Shown here: in pieces, positions 44,782 through 53,220 of the stretch
Layout of the letters: every line of letters starts with the position of its first letter
Numbering within the stretch: position 1 is the stretch's first letter
Source of the DNA: Escarpia spicata
Lineage: Eukaryota > Annelida > Polychaeta > Sabellida > Siboglinidae
DNA length: 64,000 bases
NCBI GenBank assembly: GCA_963995525.1
Contig: OZ023214.1
Span: forward strand, 30,997,518 to 31,061,517
Direction of reading: 5' to 3'
Notes under the pieces: model-generated
What the model saw: only the letters and a program-made list of their open reading frames with translations
What the model was told of the DNA's origin: nothing
Databases searched by the model: none
Made by a program: the position numbers and the translations under genes

Positions 44782-44816
44782 ACTTTTCTTTGTGCTGCTA
44801 CTTTTTCGAATACCTC

Positions 44817-44824
44817 TATTTATA
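44817..44824 (-). promoter_or_regulatory. TATA box of polymerase gene
   Basis: Minus-strand TATAAATA lies 36 bp before the polymerase ATG, implying a very short 5' UTR. Confidence 0.75.
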
Positions 44825-44865
44825 ACGAGGTACGGACATGCGCAGTGAGTGATGTAATGTGGGGG

Positions 44866-45140
44866 TGGTGGTTTTGTTAGGTAACGGGGTGGTGGATTTG
44901 TTAAGTAACGACTAATGATATCGAGGTACGGGACACACGTGGTGTGGTGCCTTTGTTAGCGACGCGTATGGGGTGGCGGTTTTGTTAAGTGGGGTGGTGG
45001 TTTTGTTAGGTAACGGGGTGGTGGATTTGTTAAGTAACGACTAATGATATCGAGGTACGGGACACACGTGGTGTGGTGTCTTTGTTAGCGACGCGTATGG
45101 GGTGGCGGTTTTGTTAAGTGGGGTGGTGGTTTTGTTAAGT
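44866..45140. repeat. 129-bp tandem repeat upstream of polymerase
   Basis: Two full copies (start near 44,866 and 44,995) and a partial third share GTGGTGGTTTTGTTA, GATATCGAGGTACGGGACAC and GACGCGTATGGGGTGG. A part (CGAGGTACGG) also occurs next to the polymerase TATA box. The repeat reaches into the 3' end of the small ORF at 45,041-45,385. Confidence 0.85.
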
Positions 45141-45385
45141 CGTCGGCGTTCTCGACGGCGTCGACGGAGTCCTCGTTGGTAGTCGTCGTCGGCCTCTCTA
45201 AACCAGTAGCGGCGTCGACGGAGTCCTCTTTGGTAGTCTTCTTCGTCGGCTGCTCGTTCCTCGCCTCCATAGCGCCACTGAGGTCTGCGGGTACAGCAGG
45301 GCCCCTTATACGGGAGGAGCGCCGTTCCCCCGCATAAGCACGACTCGTGCAGTCGCCAGCATTCCTCGTGACGCGTCCAACGCAT
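45041..45385 (-). CDS. small Cys-rich basic protein after integrase
   Basis: The protein has 114 residues and its ATG starts 1 nt after the integrase stop (TAGCATG). The N-terminal 45 residues hold a cluster ECWRLHESCLCGG...GPCC that could bind zinc, followed by two copies of DYQRGLRRRR and a Thr/Pro-rich tail that runs into the 129-bp repeat. Function unknown; the start position and Cys pattern support a real gene, the tail may be repeat-derived. Confidence 0.5.
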   Translation of the reverse strand: MRWTRHEECWRLHESCLCGGTALLPYKGPCCTRRPQWRYGGEERAADEEDYQRGLRRRRYWFREADDDYQRGLRRRRRERRRLNKTTTPLNKTATPYASLTKTPHHVCPVPRYH

Positions 45386-45386
45386 G

Positions 45387-46517
45387 CTATAGGTCCACGA
45401 GCGTCGCGGCGTCGATCCAACTGTTGAAGGAGGCCGGGTAACCGCTCCATTTCACGAGCGCCTCCGAACCGCCGCCGCGACGACGCCGCCGCCGCTGCAG
45501 AACCGCCTCCACTCGATACAGTTTGTCCTTCGGAACGACTACGCGTTGTACTTCCTGTTCGTAGAAGGCGCCCTCTACCGGTGTCCCCGCGTCGTCCTTC
45601 AGGCGATAAACGGGGGGTTCGGACGGATGCACCTCTACGACGGTGAAGAGCTCCTCGCTCCAATTAGGCATGTATCCTTTTTTGAATTGACCCCTCGTCT
45701 TACTGATACGCACGCGATCGCCTTCGCGAAGTTTCGGTTTTTTTCCCCTACCACCGCCGCCGCCGCCGTACAGGCGTTGCCATACCTCCTCCTGATTCGT
45801 CGCGTCGACGCTCGCCGGCGTCCTACCGATGCTTCGATGATAGGCGTTGTTGTACGAATGCACGAAATCCGGTAACGCCTCTACGTAGCGCAGCGTCTCG
45901 TGTTTCGTAAAATAACGCCACATGCGCGTTTTCAAAGTCCTATTGAAACGTTCCACGACGCTCGCTTTAGTCTCCTCGTTATGCGTCACGAAATGATGAA
46001 CGCCGCGACTCTTTAGGAACGTTTGCAGGGGTCGATTCAGAAACTCGGTCCCCTTATCGGTCTGCAGCGCGTTCGGCGGCGGCGCGTCGTTCAGCAGACG
46101 CTCGAAGGCCGCGACGAGCGACGCGCCGGACTTATTCTTCAACGGAACGCACCACGCCCGCTTCGAAAACACGTCGATTACCGTCAATAGAAATGTTATA
46201 CCGTCGTTGTGTTTTTTTAACCTAGTCAGATCGACCAGATCAGCTTGCCACTGCTGGTTTTGCCCGCCCACGATAACGCAACGTCGTTTGAAACGTCTTT
46301 TAACCGGTTTGTGTAGAGTATAAGCGTCCTGCGCCGCTAGCCACCTCTCGACATCCGGGCGTCGTCGACCCCCCTTTGACGCGCGGTGCAACGCGTCGAC
46401 ACCTCCGTAACTCCCCGCTCGTTTCGGATCGAAGTAGAGTTCATTCAGTTCAGCGTCGTCATCGTCGTTTCGTTTTCGAAGGTTTCGTTTTGGACGACGA
46501 CTCCACCCGGACACCAT
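45387..46517 (-). CDS. Polinton integrase (DDE) with chromodomain
   Basis: The protein has 376 residues and belongs to the retrovirus-type rve fold. Catalytic residues are Asp in QADLVDL (near 94), Asp in QTDKGTEF (near 152) and Glu in SVVERFNRTLK (near 187), with 34 residues between the last two. A HRSIGRTPASV segment follows. The middle has an SH3-like part (REGDRVRISKTRGQFKKGY) and the C-terminus is a chromodomain (VEAVLQ...ALVKWSGYPASFNSWI). It inserts the linear element and makes the 6-bp target duplication. The chromodomain may steer it to histone-marked chromatin. A TATA-like TCTATATAATAG lies about 32 bp upstream, inside the preceding membrane-protein gene. Confidence 0.95.
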   Translation of the reverse strand: MVSGWSRRPKRNLRKRNDDDDAELNELYFDPKRAGSYGGVDALHRASKGGRRRPDVERWLAAQDAYTLHKPVKRRFKRRCVIVGGQNQQWQADLVDLTRLKKHNDGITFLLTVIDVFSKRAWCVPLKNKSGASLVAAFERLLNDAPPPNALQTDKGTEFLNRPLQTFLKSRGVHHFVTHNEETKASVVERFNRTLKTRMWRYFTKHETLRYVEALPDFVHSYNNAYHRSIGRTPASVDATNQEEVWQRLYGGGGGGRGKKPKLREGDRVRISKTRGQFKKGYMPNWSEELFTVVEVHPSEPPVYRLKDDAGTPVEGAFYEQEVQRVVVPKDKLYRVEAVLQRRRRRRGGGSEALVKWSGYPASFNSWIDAATLVDL

Positions 46518-46621
46518 GACGATGACGACGACGATCGACGAACGACGACTATTATATAGAGAGCGATAACCGCGATGACGATGAGACCAACGACGGCGAT
46601 CGTTCGTTGTATTGACGGCAT
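46445..46621 (-). CDS. small single-pass membrane protein
   Basis: The protein has 58 residues from the ATG at 46,621, which lies 2 nt after the stop of the upstream gene (TGACGATG); an in-frame ATG at 46,639 overlaps that gene. A strong transmembrane helix (VVGLIVIAVIALYIIVVV) comes after a short N-terminus. The C-terminal 30 residues are Ser-rich with two NxT-type sites. It overlaps the start of the integrase gene by about 70 bp in another frame. Small membrane proteins are frequent in Polintons; its role is unknown. Confidence 0.6.
   Translation of the reverse strand: MPSIQRTIAVVGLIVIAVIALYIIVVVRRSSSSSSWCPGGVVVQNETFENETTMTTLN
46549..46560 (-). promoter_or_regulatory. TATA box of integrase gene
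   Basis: Minus-strand TCTATATAATAG lies about 32 bp before the integrase ATG (46,517). Confidence 0.65.
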
Positions 46622-46623
46622 CG

Positions 46624-47343
46624 TCACATCGATTCCCAATCGTCCAACGCTCTCTTTCTAGAACGTCGTCTTCGCACCGCCTTTCCCGCTGAACTGACCG
46701 ATCCCGTCGCCTCCTCTCCTTCTCTTGACAGCCGCCGCCGCTCCATGTACTCCCGATAGCGCGGGTTGCCGACGAACTCCATAGGAATGTTCATACCCTT
46801 CATACTCAACCCGAAAGCGCGCCATCCTAGGGGCTGCGTCGTCTTCGTTCTCGTTCGCATGAGATCGTTCACTAGATCGACCATGTTACTCCCCGCGATC
46901 GTTTTACCGTCGTACACGAATTCGCCGCGTTCGTTCCATCGACACAAGGGATCGGCTTTCATTTTCGCGATAAGTAGACTCGCCTTCCCTTTCAGCGTTT
47001 TCGGCATGCTGGCTACGATTTCGCGCTCTACGGCCTCCGACGATGGTGGTGGCGCCGCCGTGGTCTGTGGTAGCTCGCCGCCGTCGGCGTTGACCATCGA
47101 CACGCGTACCGGTTGCGCCGTTCGAGCCGCCTCTATAGTGTTGTAGCGACTCAGCAGCTGATTGTACGACACCACCTTATCGCGCTCGGATAAATCCGAT
47201 CGCTCTAGAATATCTTTCATGTCGCTGTCCAGACTACTCAGTACACGTAATCGAGGGGTGCTGCTCGACTGCTGCTGCTGCGGTTGAAGGAGACTTTCCA
47301 CCAATCGCGGGTCGACCAACGCCATCTTCTTCGCGTACTGCAT
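46624..47343 (-). CDS. Polinton structural-type protein, 239 residues
   Basis: The N-terminus (MQYAKKMALVDPRLVESL) is followed by a Gln/Ser-rich linker, a helical block (DMKDILERSDLSERDKVVSY), a Pro-rich linker, then PKTLKGKASLLIAKMK and a conserved C-terminal block (GSNMVDLVNDLMR, GWRAFGLSMKG), ending in basic RRRRSRKR. The same C-terminal blocks occur in the relic at 5,429-6,186, so the protein is conserved between distinct Polintons. The ATG follows the upstream stop by 3 nt (TAAGCGATG), with no TATA box of its own, so it probably shares the upstream message. Function unknown; a virion role is inferred. Confidence 0.75.
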   Translation of the reverse strand: MQYAKKMALVDPRLVESLLQPQQQQSSSTPRLRVLSSLDSDMKDILERSDLSERDKVVSYNQLLSRYNTIEAARTAQPVRVSMVNADGGELPQTTAAPPPSSEAVEREIVASMPKTLKGKASLLIAKMKADPLCRWNERGEFVYDGKTIAGSNMVDLVNDLMRTRTKTTQPLGWRAFGLSMKGMNIPMEFVGNPRYREYMERRRLSREGEEATGSVSSAGKAVRRRRSRKRALDDWESM

Positions 47344-47346
47344 CGC

Positions 47347-47754
47347 TTAACCCCCGATGAACTGTTTGAGTAGTGGCAGGAAAACGGTGCTCGCTAACGG
47401 CGCTAGCAGGGCCGTCAGAAAACCACCCGCCCCCGTTTGCAAGATGGCTCGTTTCCGCTTCACCGGAATTCGTTTGTTGACCAAGTCACGCAGGTGATCT
47501 CTGTATTTTGTCAACACGCGTTTCTGCTTCGGCGACACCTTCACGTTCCCTCTCAGAATATTGTACGCGCAATCGCATAGACTACATATGAGACCGACCT
47601 CCGAGTGGGCGAGCACGGCTTTTCGCAGATCTACGTTCCGCTTATGTCTATCCATCAACTGCAGGGCGAAAACGTGTCTCTTCAGACGTCGCGCCGAAAC
47701 GTCGTCAGTCTTCGGTCGTCGCTTCGCCGCTACCACCGCGCGTCTTCCCGGCAT
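47347..47754 (-). CDS. Polinton virion-type protein with C-terminal hydrophobic segment
   Basis: The protein has 135 residues. The basic N-terminus (RRAVVAAKRRPK) leads into a helical part with a CSLCDC motif, then a KRKR segment, and it ends in the hydrophobic GAGGFLTALLAPLASTVF stretch. A basic protein with a C-terminal amphipathic or hydrophobic Gly-rich end is found in many Polintons and recalls membrane-active virion proteins, but that function is inference. A TATA-like box lies 36 bp upstream (47,790-47,795). It seems to be the first gene of a three-gene unit with the two ORFs downstream. Confidence 0.7.
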   Translation of the reverse strand: MPGRRAVVAAKRRPKTDDVSARRLKRHVFALQLMDRHKRNVDLRKAVLAHSEVGLICSLCDCAYNILRGNVKVSPKQKRVLTKYRDHLRDLVNKRIPVKRKRAILQTGAGGFLTALLAPLASTVFLPLLKQFIGG

Positions 47755-47789
47755 ACCGACTAATGCGTACGCGGCGACGTCCCTCTCTA

Positions 47790-47795
47790 CTTATA
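47790..47795 (-). promoter_or_regulatory. TATA-like box of three-gene unit
   Basis: Minus-strand ACTATAAGTAGAG lies about 36 bp before the ATG at 47,754. Confidence 0.6.
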
Positions 47796-48441
47796 GTTGA
47801 CCACCACCACCACCACCACCCTTCCGTACGTAGACGTACTGAAGGGGGTCGTCCGGAAATATACACGTACGCAGGCGCATGTACTCTTCCGTTTCCTGTT
47901 TCAGGTCGACGAAGAGATAGCCGTACGCCGGCGACGTCGCGTTTTTGAAAGACTCTATCATGTACTTGACCTCTCCCGGATACATCTGTTTCGCTAGGTG
48001 ACCTACTTGACCAACGTCTCGGGGGTTCTTAAATAGTGCTAGGTATTGGGCGTTCAGGCTGATTGTGCGGTTTTCTCCCCCTTTCGGAAACATGTTCTGT
48101 CGGAGTTGTACGACCGACGTATTACAATGATGACTTTTTTTAGTAAATAGCGCCGTCACCCCACTATCGGCTTCCTCCATGAGGTCGTCGAGTACTAAAA
48201 GCGTCCTCTTTTTACCGTCTAAATACGTCGTAGTCGGCAGGCCGTCTACGAACTCTATTTCCGGAGCCATAGACGCGTAGGCGGGCTGCCACTGTCCGTA
48301 ACACCACAGGACTTTTTCGGGCGCCGGATCGATCATAGCGCTTCGTATCAGACGGTCGACGAACGTCGTCTTACCGCATCCCGTAGGCCCTGATACTATA
48401 CACGTAAACGGATGCTTCAACAACGGTCCGCTCATTTTCAC
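47791..48441 (-). CDS. A32-like genome-packaging ATPase
   Basis: The protein has 216 residues and belongs to the FtsK/HerA superfamily. It has Walker A GPTGCGKT at 18-25, Walker B LLVLDDL at 81-87, a sensor-type segment (VVQLRQNMF) and NPRDVGQV. It would drive genome packaging into the capsid. The C-terminus ends in a Gly run (KGGGGGGGQL). A TATA box (TTTATAAA, 48,473-48,480) precedes the ATG by about 32 bp and lies inside the end of the upstream NADAR gene. All motifs are intact. Confidence 0.95.
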   Translation of the reverse strand: MKMSGPLLKHPFTCIVSGPTGCGKTTFVDRLIRSAMIDPAPEKVLWCYGQWQPAYASMAPEIEFVDGLPTTTYLDGKKRTLLVLDDLMEEADSGVTALFTKKSHHCNTSVVQLRQNMFPKGGENRTISLNAQYLALFKNPRDVGQVGHLAKQMYPGEVKYMIESFKNATSPAYGYLFVDLKQETEEYMRLRTCIFPDDPLQYVYVRKGGGGGGGQL

Positions 48442-48463
48442 GACTGATACTGGCTGATGTTTT

Positions 48464-48919
48464 TTACGCGTCTTTATAAAAGGAGCGCACCTCCATCAAC
48501 AGTTTACCGAGCTTGTTCTCGCCCTCGACGTCACCAAGCCGGGTACCCCAGAAACCCTCCCTACTCGGCACCCACTCCACCAAGTCGGCGTCCCCGGTGG
48601 CCAACAGTTCGGCCTTCAACTCCCCGCCGAACTTACTTATCAACAGCCCCTTCATACAGGCGACCCTAACGACGTTCCAGTCGGTTCCCGTTCTCTTTTT
48701 TCGAATACCGTAACTGAGTCGTTTCGCTGCGTAGGGCGATCGCGTTCTTTTGATACACGCGGCGCAAGCGAGGTCTTCGTTGAATAGCGCTTTCCTATAC
48801 TGATAGGCGTGCTCGACGGATCGGAAGACCCGACCGTACGCCGTCAATCGGCACCTGTACATATTCGACAAGAAGGAGCGCGAACCGCCAAACTTTATAC
48901 GATCCGACGACGACAACAT
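48464..48919 (-). CDS. NADAR-domain (YbiA-like) protein
   Basis: The protein has 151 residues and is almost entirely one NADAR (YbiA/DUF1768) domain. FGGSRSFLSNMY is near the start, then VFRSVEHAYQYRKA at 32-45 with the conserved Glu36, then AAKRLSYG, then the LLATGDADLVEW block, then FWG and NKLGKLLMEVR at the C-terminus. The family acts as N-glycosidases on riboflavin intermediates, and some members remove ADP-ribose from guanine bases, reversing DNA ADP-ribosylation. In a DNA virus-like element it could counter nucleic-acid ADP-ribosylation by the host; that is inference. It is the right-most gene, with its own TATA box at 48,948-48,957. It is not a Polinton core gene. Confidence 0.88.
   Translation of the reverse strand: MLSSSDRIKFGGSRSFLSNMYRCRLTAYGRVFRSVEHAYQYRKALFNEDLACAACIKRTRSPYAAKRLSYGIRKKRTGTDWNVVRVACMKGLLISKFGGELKAELLATGDADLVEWVPSREGFWGTRLGDVEGENKLGKLLMEVRSFYKDA
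48473..48480 (-). promoter_or_regulatory. TATA box of packaging ATPase
   Basis: Palindromic TTTATAAA lies about 32 bp before the ATPase ATG and overlaps the NADAR stop region. Confidence 0.7.
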
Positions 48920-48947
48920 GACTACTACCGATAAAAATCGCTACCGC

Positions 48948-48957
48948 CTATATAGTC
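48948..48957 (-). promoter_or_regulatory. TATA box of NADAR gene
   Basis: Minus-strand GACTATATAGG lies about 29 bp before the ATG at 48,919. Confidence 0.7.
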
Positions 48958-48959
48958 AC

Positions 48960-49045
48960 GCTCCCGGGACAGGCGCCGGCTTCTATGAGCACTTCGATCG
49001 CTAGTCGTTGATCGCTTAGGACGTTGATCGCTAGGTGTGACTTGG
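48960..49045. other. short non-coding stretch with GATCGCTAG repeats
   Basis: Four variants of GATCGCTAG/GATCGCTTAG lie between the NADAR promoter and the right terminal repeat, and resemble the core of the terminal-repeat subunits (ATCGCTAGATGGC). Confidence 0.5.
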
Positions 49046-49303
49046 GTTAATCGCTAGATGGCGTTATCACGTAACTAGGGACGCTGTTATTAATCGCTAG
49101 ATGGCGCCTGTCGTTCACAAAAAAAAGTGACAGGCCATTAATCACGTTTTTTATAAGTAGGTTCCCGCTTTCTCTCAGGTTACCAAAAAGCCTTTGATCT
49201 TTTTTTTATAAGTAGGTTCCCGATTTTGATAAGGACGTTTTTTATGCACGTAGTTAGATACAAAAGGGGCGTGGTTTGGGGCATGTGTATCCTACTAACT
49301 ACT
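49046..49303 (-). repeat. right terminal inverted repeat
   Basis: It is the reverse complement of the left end with two substitutions in the outer 180 bp. Inside come two ATCGCTAGATGGCG / CTAGGGACG subunits. Confidence 0.92.
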
Positions 49304-49309
49304 TACGGA
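49304..49309. repeat. target-site duplication, right (TACGGA)
   Basis: It matches 33,109-33,114 exactly and defines the insertion point. Confidence 0.92.
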
Positions 49310-49940
49310 AGTAGAAGTTCGCTGTGTAAGGAAATATTCTACTCCAAATTTGCAGGTTTCGTTATATTTCAGACTCGAACGGACAGAAATGAATCTAACC
49401 GCTGATTCACACAAGGTTGGACCACATTCATTTTTATTTGCGTAACGGAAGTTTGTCACACATCTGTCTAGGGTAAAAATAAAATAAATAGTGTTCAAGC
49501 TGCCAAGAAGTTTCGTCTAGAAGGTGTGCATGTTAATCGGTTCCTATTCATGTGACAAGCTTACATAGCAACAACTGCTCTAAATAATTACCGTGTATTA
49601 ATAATCCAAAGCTCTTTAACTAATACTTCCACTTACAACACGAATTAAACAAGATACTGTTTATAGTACAAGCAAATAGAACATTTCTATCCTCTAGGAT
49701 CGCCAATATAACTTAACTCTAAATTTAAATTTTCCCTCCATATTTAGAACGTAAACAAAAGAAAGAAGAACCCAAGCAACGATCAACATACAAAACTTAG
49801 ACATATCAATTATTAATAGACAATCACTACAAATTAAACATAATTAAAGATTAGTTAGACGTAAGCATTATAAATTAGTTGGATATAAACATTATAAATT
49901 AGTTACACATAAACACTAAATTCATCAAATATCCTTCACA
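49310..49940. other. no recognisable gene
   Basis: AT-rich flank of the Polinton without supported features. Confidence 0.4.
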
Positions 49941-49947
49941 GACTATT

Positions 49948-50590
49948 TTAACCAAATCCACAAATTTCAACATTCCATTTATACATGAAAAAGCCCATCT
50001 TATTAATTATTGACTCGATTGGCAGGCATTCAAACATTTTGGACTTATCTGTAGCAATGTTTTCCTTCCATGTTAACTTGTCATCTATTACAACTCCCAG
50101 AAATCTTGATCTTACTAAGTAATATATAGTTACTCTTTGACACATTCGGTGATTACCTATATATATATAAATTATATATATATATATATATATAATTTAT
50201 ATATATATATATCTTTAAGATAAACAGCTTTGGATTTAGTGTGGATCCTGGTTGAACTCCATATTATACCTTTAGAAAAACTGAATCAATATTGTTTATA
50301 CTAACATATAAGCACGGCTTTCTATTACACAAATAGGTACATGTTAAATTACATATTACTATTACCCCATGCCTATCAGTGTTGGCATATTCCCGGCAAA
50401 AAAATCAATTTGAGAAAGGGCAGTGGGAAAAATAGGTATTTACCGGTAATAACCATCTCAAGCCCATCTCAAGCCCAATGCCAACAATGTCAAGCACTAG
50501 TAAGTACCAGGCATGGGGAAATTAATTTGAAAAGTTAATTAATTACATTACAATAAACTCAACAATTTCGTAATTAAATTAACCCCACAC
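49948..50590 (-). mobile_element. LINE fragments
   Basis: 49,948-50,145 reads RFLGVVIDDKLTWKENI on the minus strand, a standard motif of the C-terminal part of Jockey/CR1-type RT. A TA tract follows (50,155-50,215). 50,455-50,590 repeats 6,244-6,375, the 3' end of the CR1-like LINE. Confidence 0.65.
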
Positions 50591-50599
50591 TGAAGATAG

Positions 50600-52130
50600 C
50601 AACATATATATCATAAGAACAGATACAAGAACTGGAGGAAGAACTTAGGGAAACAGGTTGGTATGTGATGTGATCAGAAGAGAGAGAGAGGGATGCTTCA
50701 CTACTTTACAAAGCGGTCACCTTCTATACCATTCCATGGCGAACAACGGCCGAACAGGAATAGGCTTTCTGGTAAACAAGAATTGGAAAAACAAATAGTG
50801 AAGGTTATCAGCATCAGCCCCAGAACTTTTTCTATGCATAACAATGCCGTACAAACTGTAGATAGTACAAGTTTATGCACCAACAACATAATACCCAGAA
50901 GAAGACACAAACAACTTCTATAACTACATGGATGAGACCTTAAAAAAGCCAACCCATTACACGACAGTGATGGGAGACTTTAAAACGCAAGTAGGGAAAC
51001 AACAAACATTTCGGAAAAGGCAACAAGCAAATTTGGCCTAGATGTGAGAAATGAAAGAGGCGACACCTTGGTAGAATGGGCAACATCATGAAAGTACAAA
51101 ATCATGAATACCATTTTTCAGAAGAAAACAATGAGGAGATGGATATGGAAAAGCCCAAATGTACAAAACGAAGAATGAAATTGACTACATCCTGACAAAC
51201 AAGCCATGCATGGTCGCTGACGTAACTGTCATAAAACAAGTCAACATCGGAAGTGACCACAAAATGGTAATGAACAAGATAACAACTGGGCGTCAAGGCT
51301 GAAAGGAAGAAGTTGACAAACAAGAGACCACCAAGTGTAGACATCACGTAAATAGGAACAAAATAGATTGAATTCCAACTCGAACTGCTAAATCGATTCG
51401 AGACACTACAAGAACTAGACGACATCGACACCATGAGCAAAAACATCAGTGAGATGATCCAACTAAGTGCGACAAGTGCAGACAAAGCAATCAACAGGCA
51501 TGTAAAGACGAGAATATCGTCATTGAGATTAGCACTGATGCAAAAACGACTAGAAATGGTGGATAACGGCGACCGTAAAAACAAATAAAGTACGCAGAAA
51601 TATGCAAGACCATCAAAAAGAAATCGAAAGAAGATATCAGGACGTACAAAAAAGAGATCATACGAGAAACGATTATGGCACCAAAGATCCTGAAGAAAGC
51701 CAAAAGAACACAGGCACTAGGCCGAGACAGCCTGATTACACTTCTAGACAAGCAGGGTATAGAAATACAAATATGATCATGGAACGAATAGAGGATTTCT
51801 ACACCGACCGATACGACAGCGAACAGGCCATAATTCACACCGACCCGAAAGAGGTACCAGAGATAACACCATGGGAAGTGGAAGCTAAGAGTTATGAAGA
51901 ATGGAAAGACATCAGAACTCAGAACACATGTTACTTGACATATGTATGCAATATATATATATATATAAAACGAATAAATTAATAATAACTTAAGTAATAC
52001 GTAAGGTCGGGAGACTCCCATTAAGATATATTATATCGCTAGCACAGGAGCAGCCCCATCAATGTAAACAACAACAAAATATACATGAAACGATCAGAAT
52101 AATATATGACTTAAATAAATAGTTGAGGAT
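50600..52130 (+). mobile_element. RTE-clade LINE, endonuclease and linker, broken
   Basis: Plus-strand frames read an APE-type endonuclease: GRTGIGFLVNKNWKNKIV near 50,745-50,800, then FYNYMDETLKK near 50,915 and YTTVMGDFKTQVGK near 50,960-51,000, with many stops. The following linker (51,330-51,950) matches 8,645-9,180. RT motifs are missing because an inverted LINE fragment follows. Confidence 0.75.
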
Positions 52131-53220
52131 TATTCAACGTATCAATATTCATCCATATATACAATTACATATTATATGTACTCGTGAATTGACGTACATA
52201 TAAATACGTATGTGTACATTTCAATATGTATTATGAACTACAAATATAACAATTGTAAACACTAAAACAGTGTTCATAATTTGAAATAAAGTAATGTTTT
52301 GTGTATGTCGAAAAATGATGTAGACTGTGTGTGTAAATTTTATTAATGATAATACTTGGTGCATTGTTTACTGCATCTACCAGGCTATGTTTAATAATTT
52401 TTTTGCATATTCATGTCTGACTCTGGACATATATACAGATTATTTTTTCACGCATGTAGTGCTGATGAATCTCATAGATATGTGTGTTGGGAATAACATT
52501 GAAGTAATCGGGTAAATGATTGCTAATTAATTTGTAGTAAAATGTTAGTTGTTGGTGTTTATAAATGTCATCCAACTTTAGTAAGAGAAGTTATTTTTAA
52601 TAAATAGGACTTGTGTGAACATTACATTTACTTAATGGTGTAATTCGTATTGCATTTTTCTGTAGTCTGAAAATTTGATATGCTTGATGACCCCATAAAA
52701 GTAAGCCATAATTAATATGTGGGAGAATAAGAGCATTGTACATAATAACTAATGCATTAAGTGGTGAAAAGTGTTTAAGTTTATTTAATATTCCTTTTGG
52801 TTTAGATAGTCTTTTTAGCTATTTTGTTTGTATTTATCTGTCAGTTTAAATGGTTGTTTGTCGTGATGCCTAAACAATTGAAATCATTTACACATTCAAC
52901 ATATGCCCACCAATTTCTAACAGAGGGTATTCTATTTTCTTGTGAGGCATATGACAAATCATGAATTTAGTCTTTTTTTGTATTTAGTGGAAGTTTATTA
53001 GCTTTTAGCCAATTGCTAATCTTTGTTAATTCTTTGTTTAAATTTTCATTTAACATTTGACCTTCTGGATTTAAAAATTTATTTAGTGTACTGGAAAGGG
53101 TGGTGTTGTCAGCGTACGTTTTGAATTTGAAAAGATCATTAGAAAATGCTATATAAGTGATATATATATATATATATATATCACTGACTGACACTGGCTG
53201 GACACAAAGACTGTTCAAAC
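52130..53220 (-). mobile_element. inverted LINE fragment, second copy
   Basis: It aligns with 9,300-10,300. The minus strand at 52,967-53,218 reads the RT segment KTYADNTTLSSTLNKF with Asn in place of the second catalytic Asp. It ends at a TA tract (53,160-53,180). Confidence 0.75.

Noticed and set aside
45085..45663. 192-codon minus-strand frame overlapping the integrase end
   Set aside because: It overlaps the integrase C-terminus in another frame, has compositional bias only, and lacks a coupled start.
51491..52021. 176-codon hydrophobic minus-strand frame
   Set aside because: It is the antisense reading of the RTE linker fragment and a TA tract.
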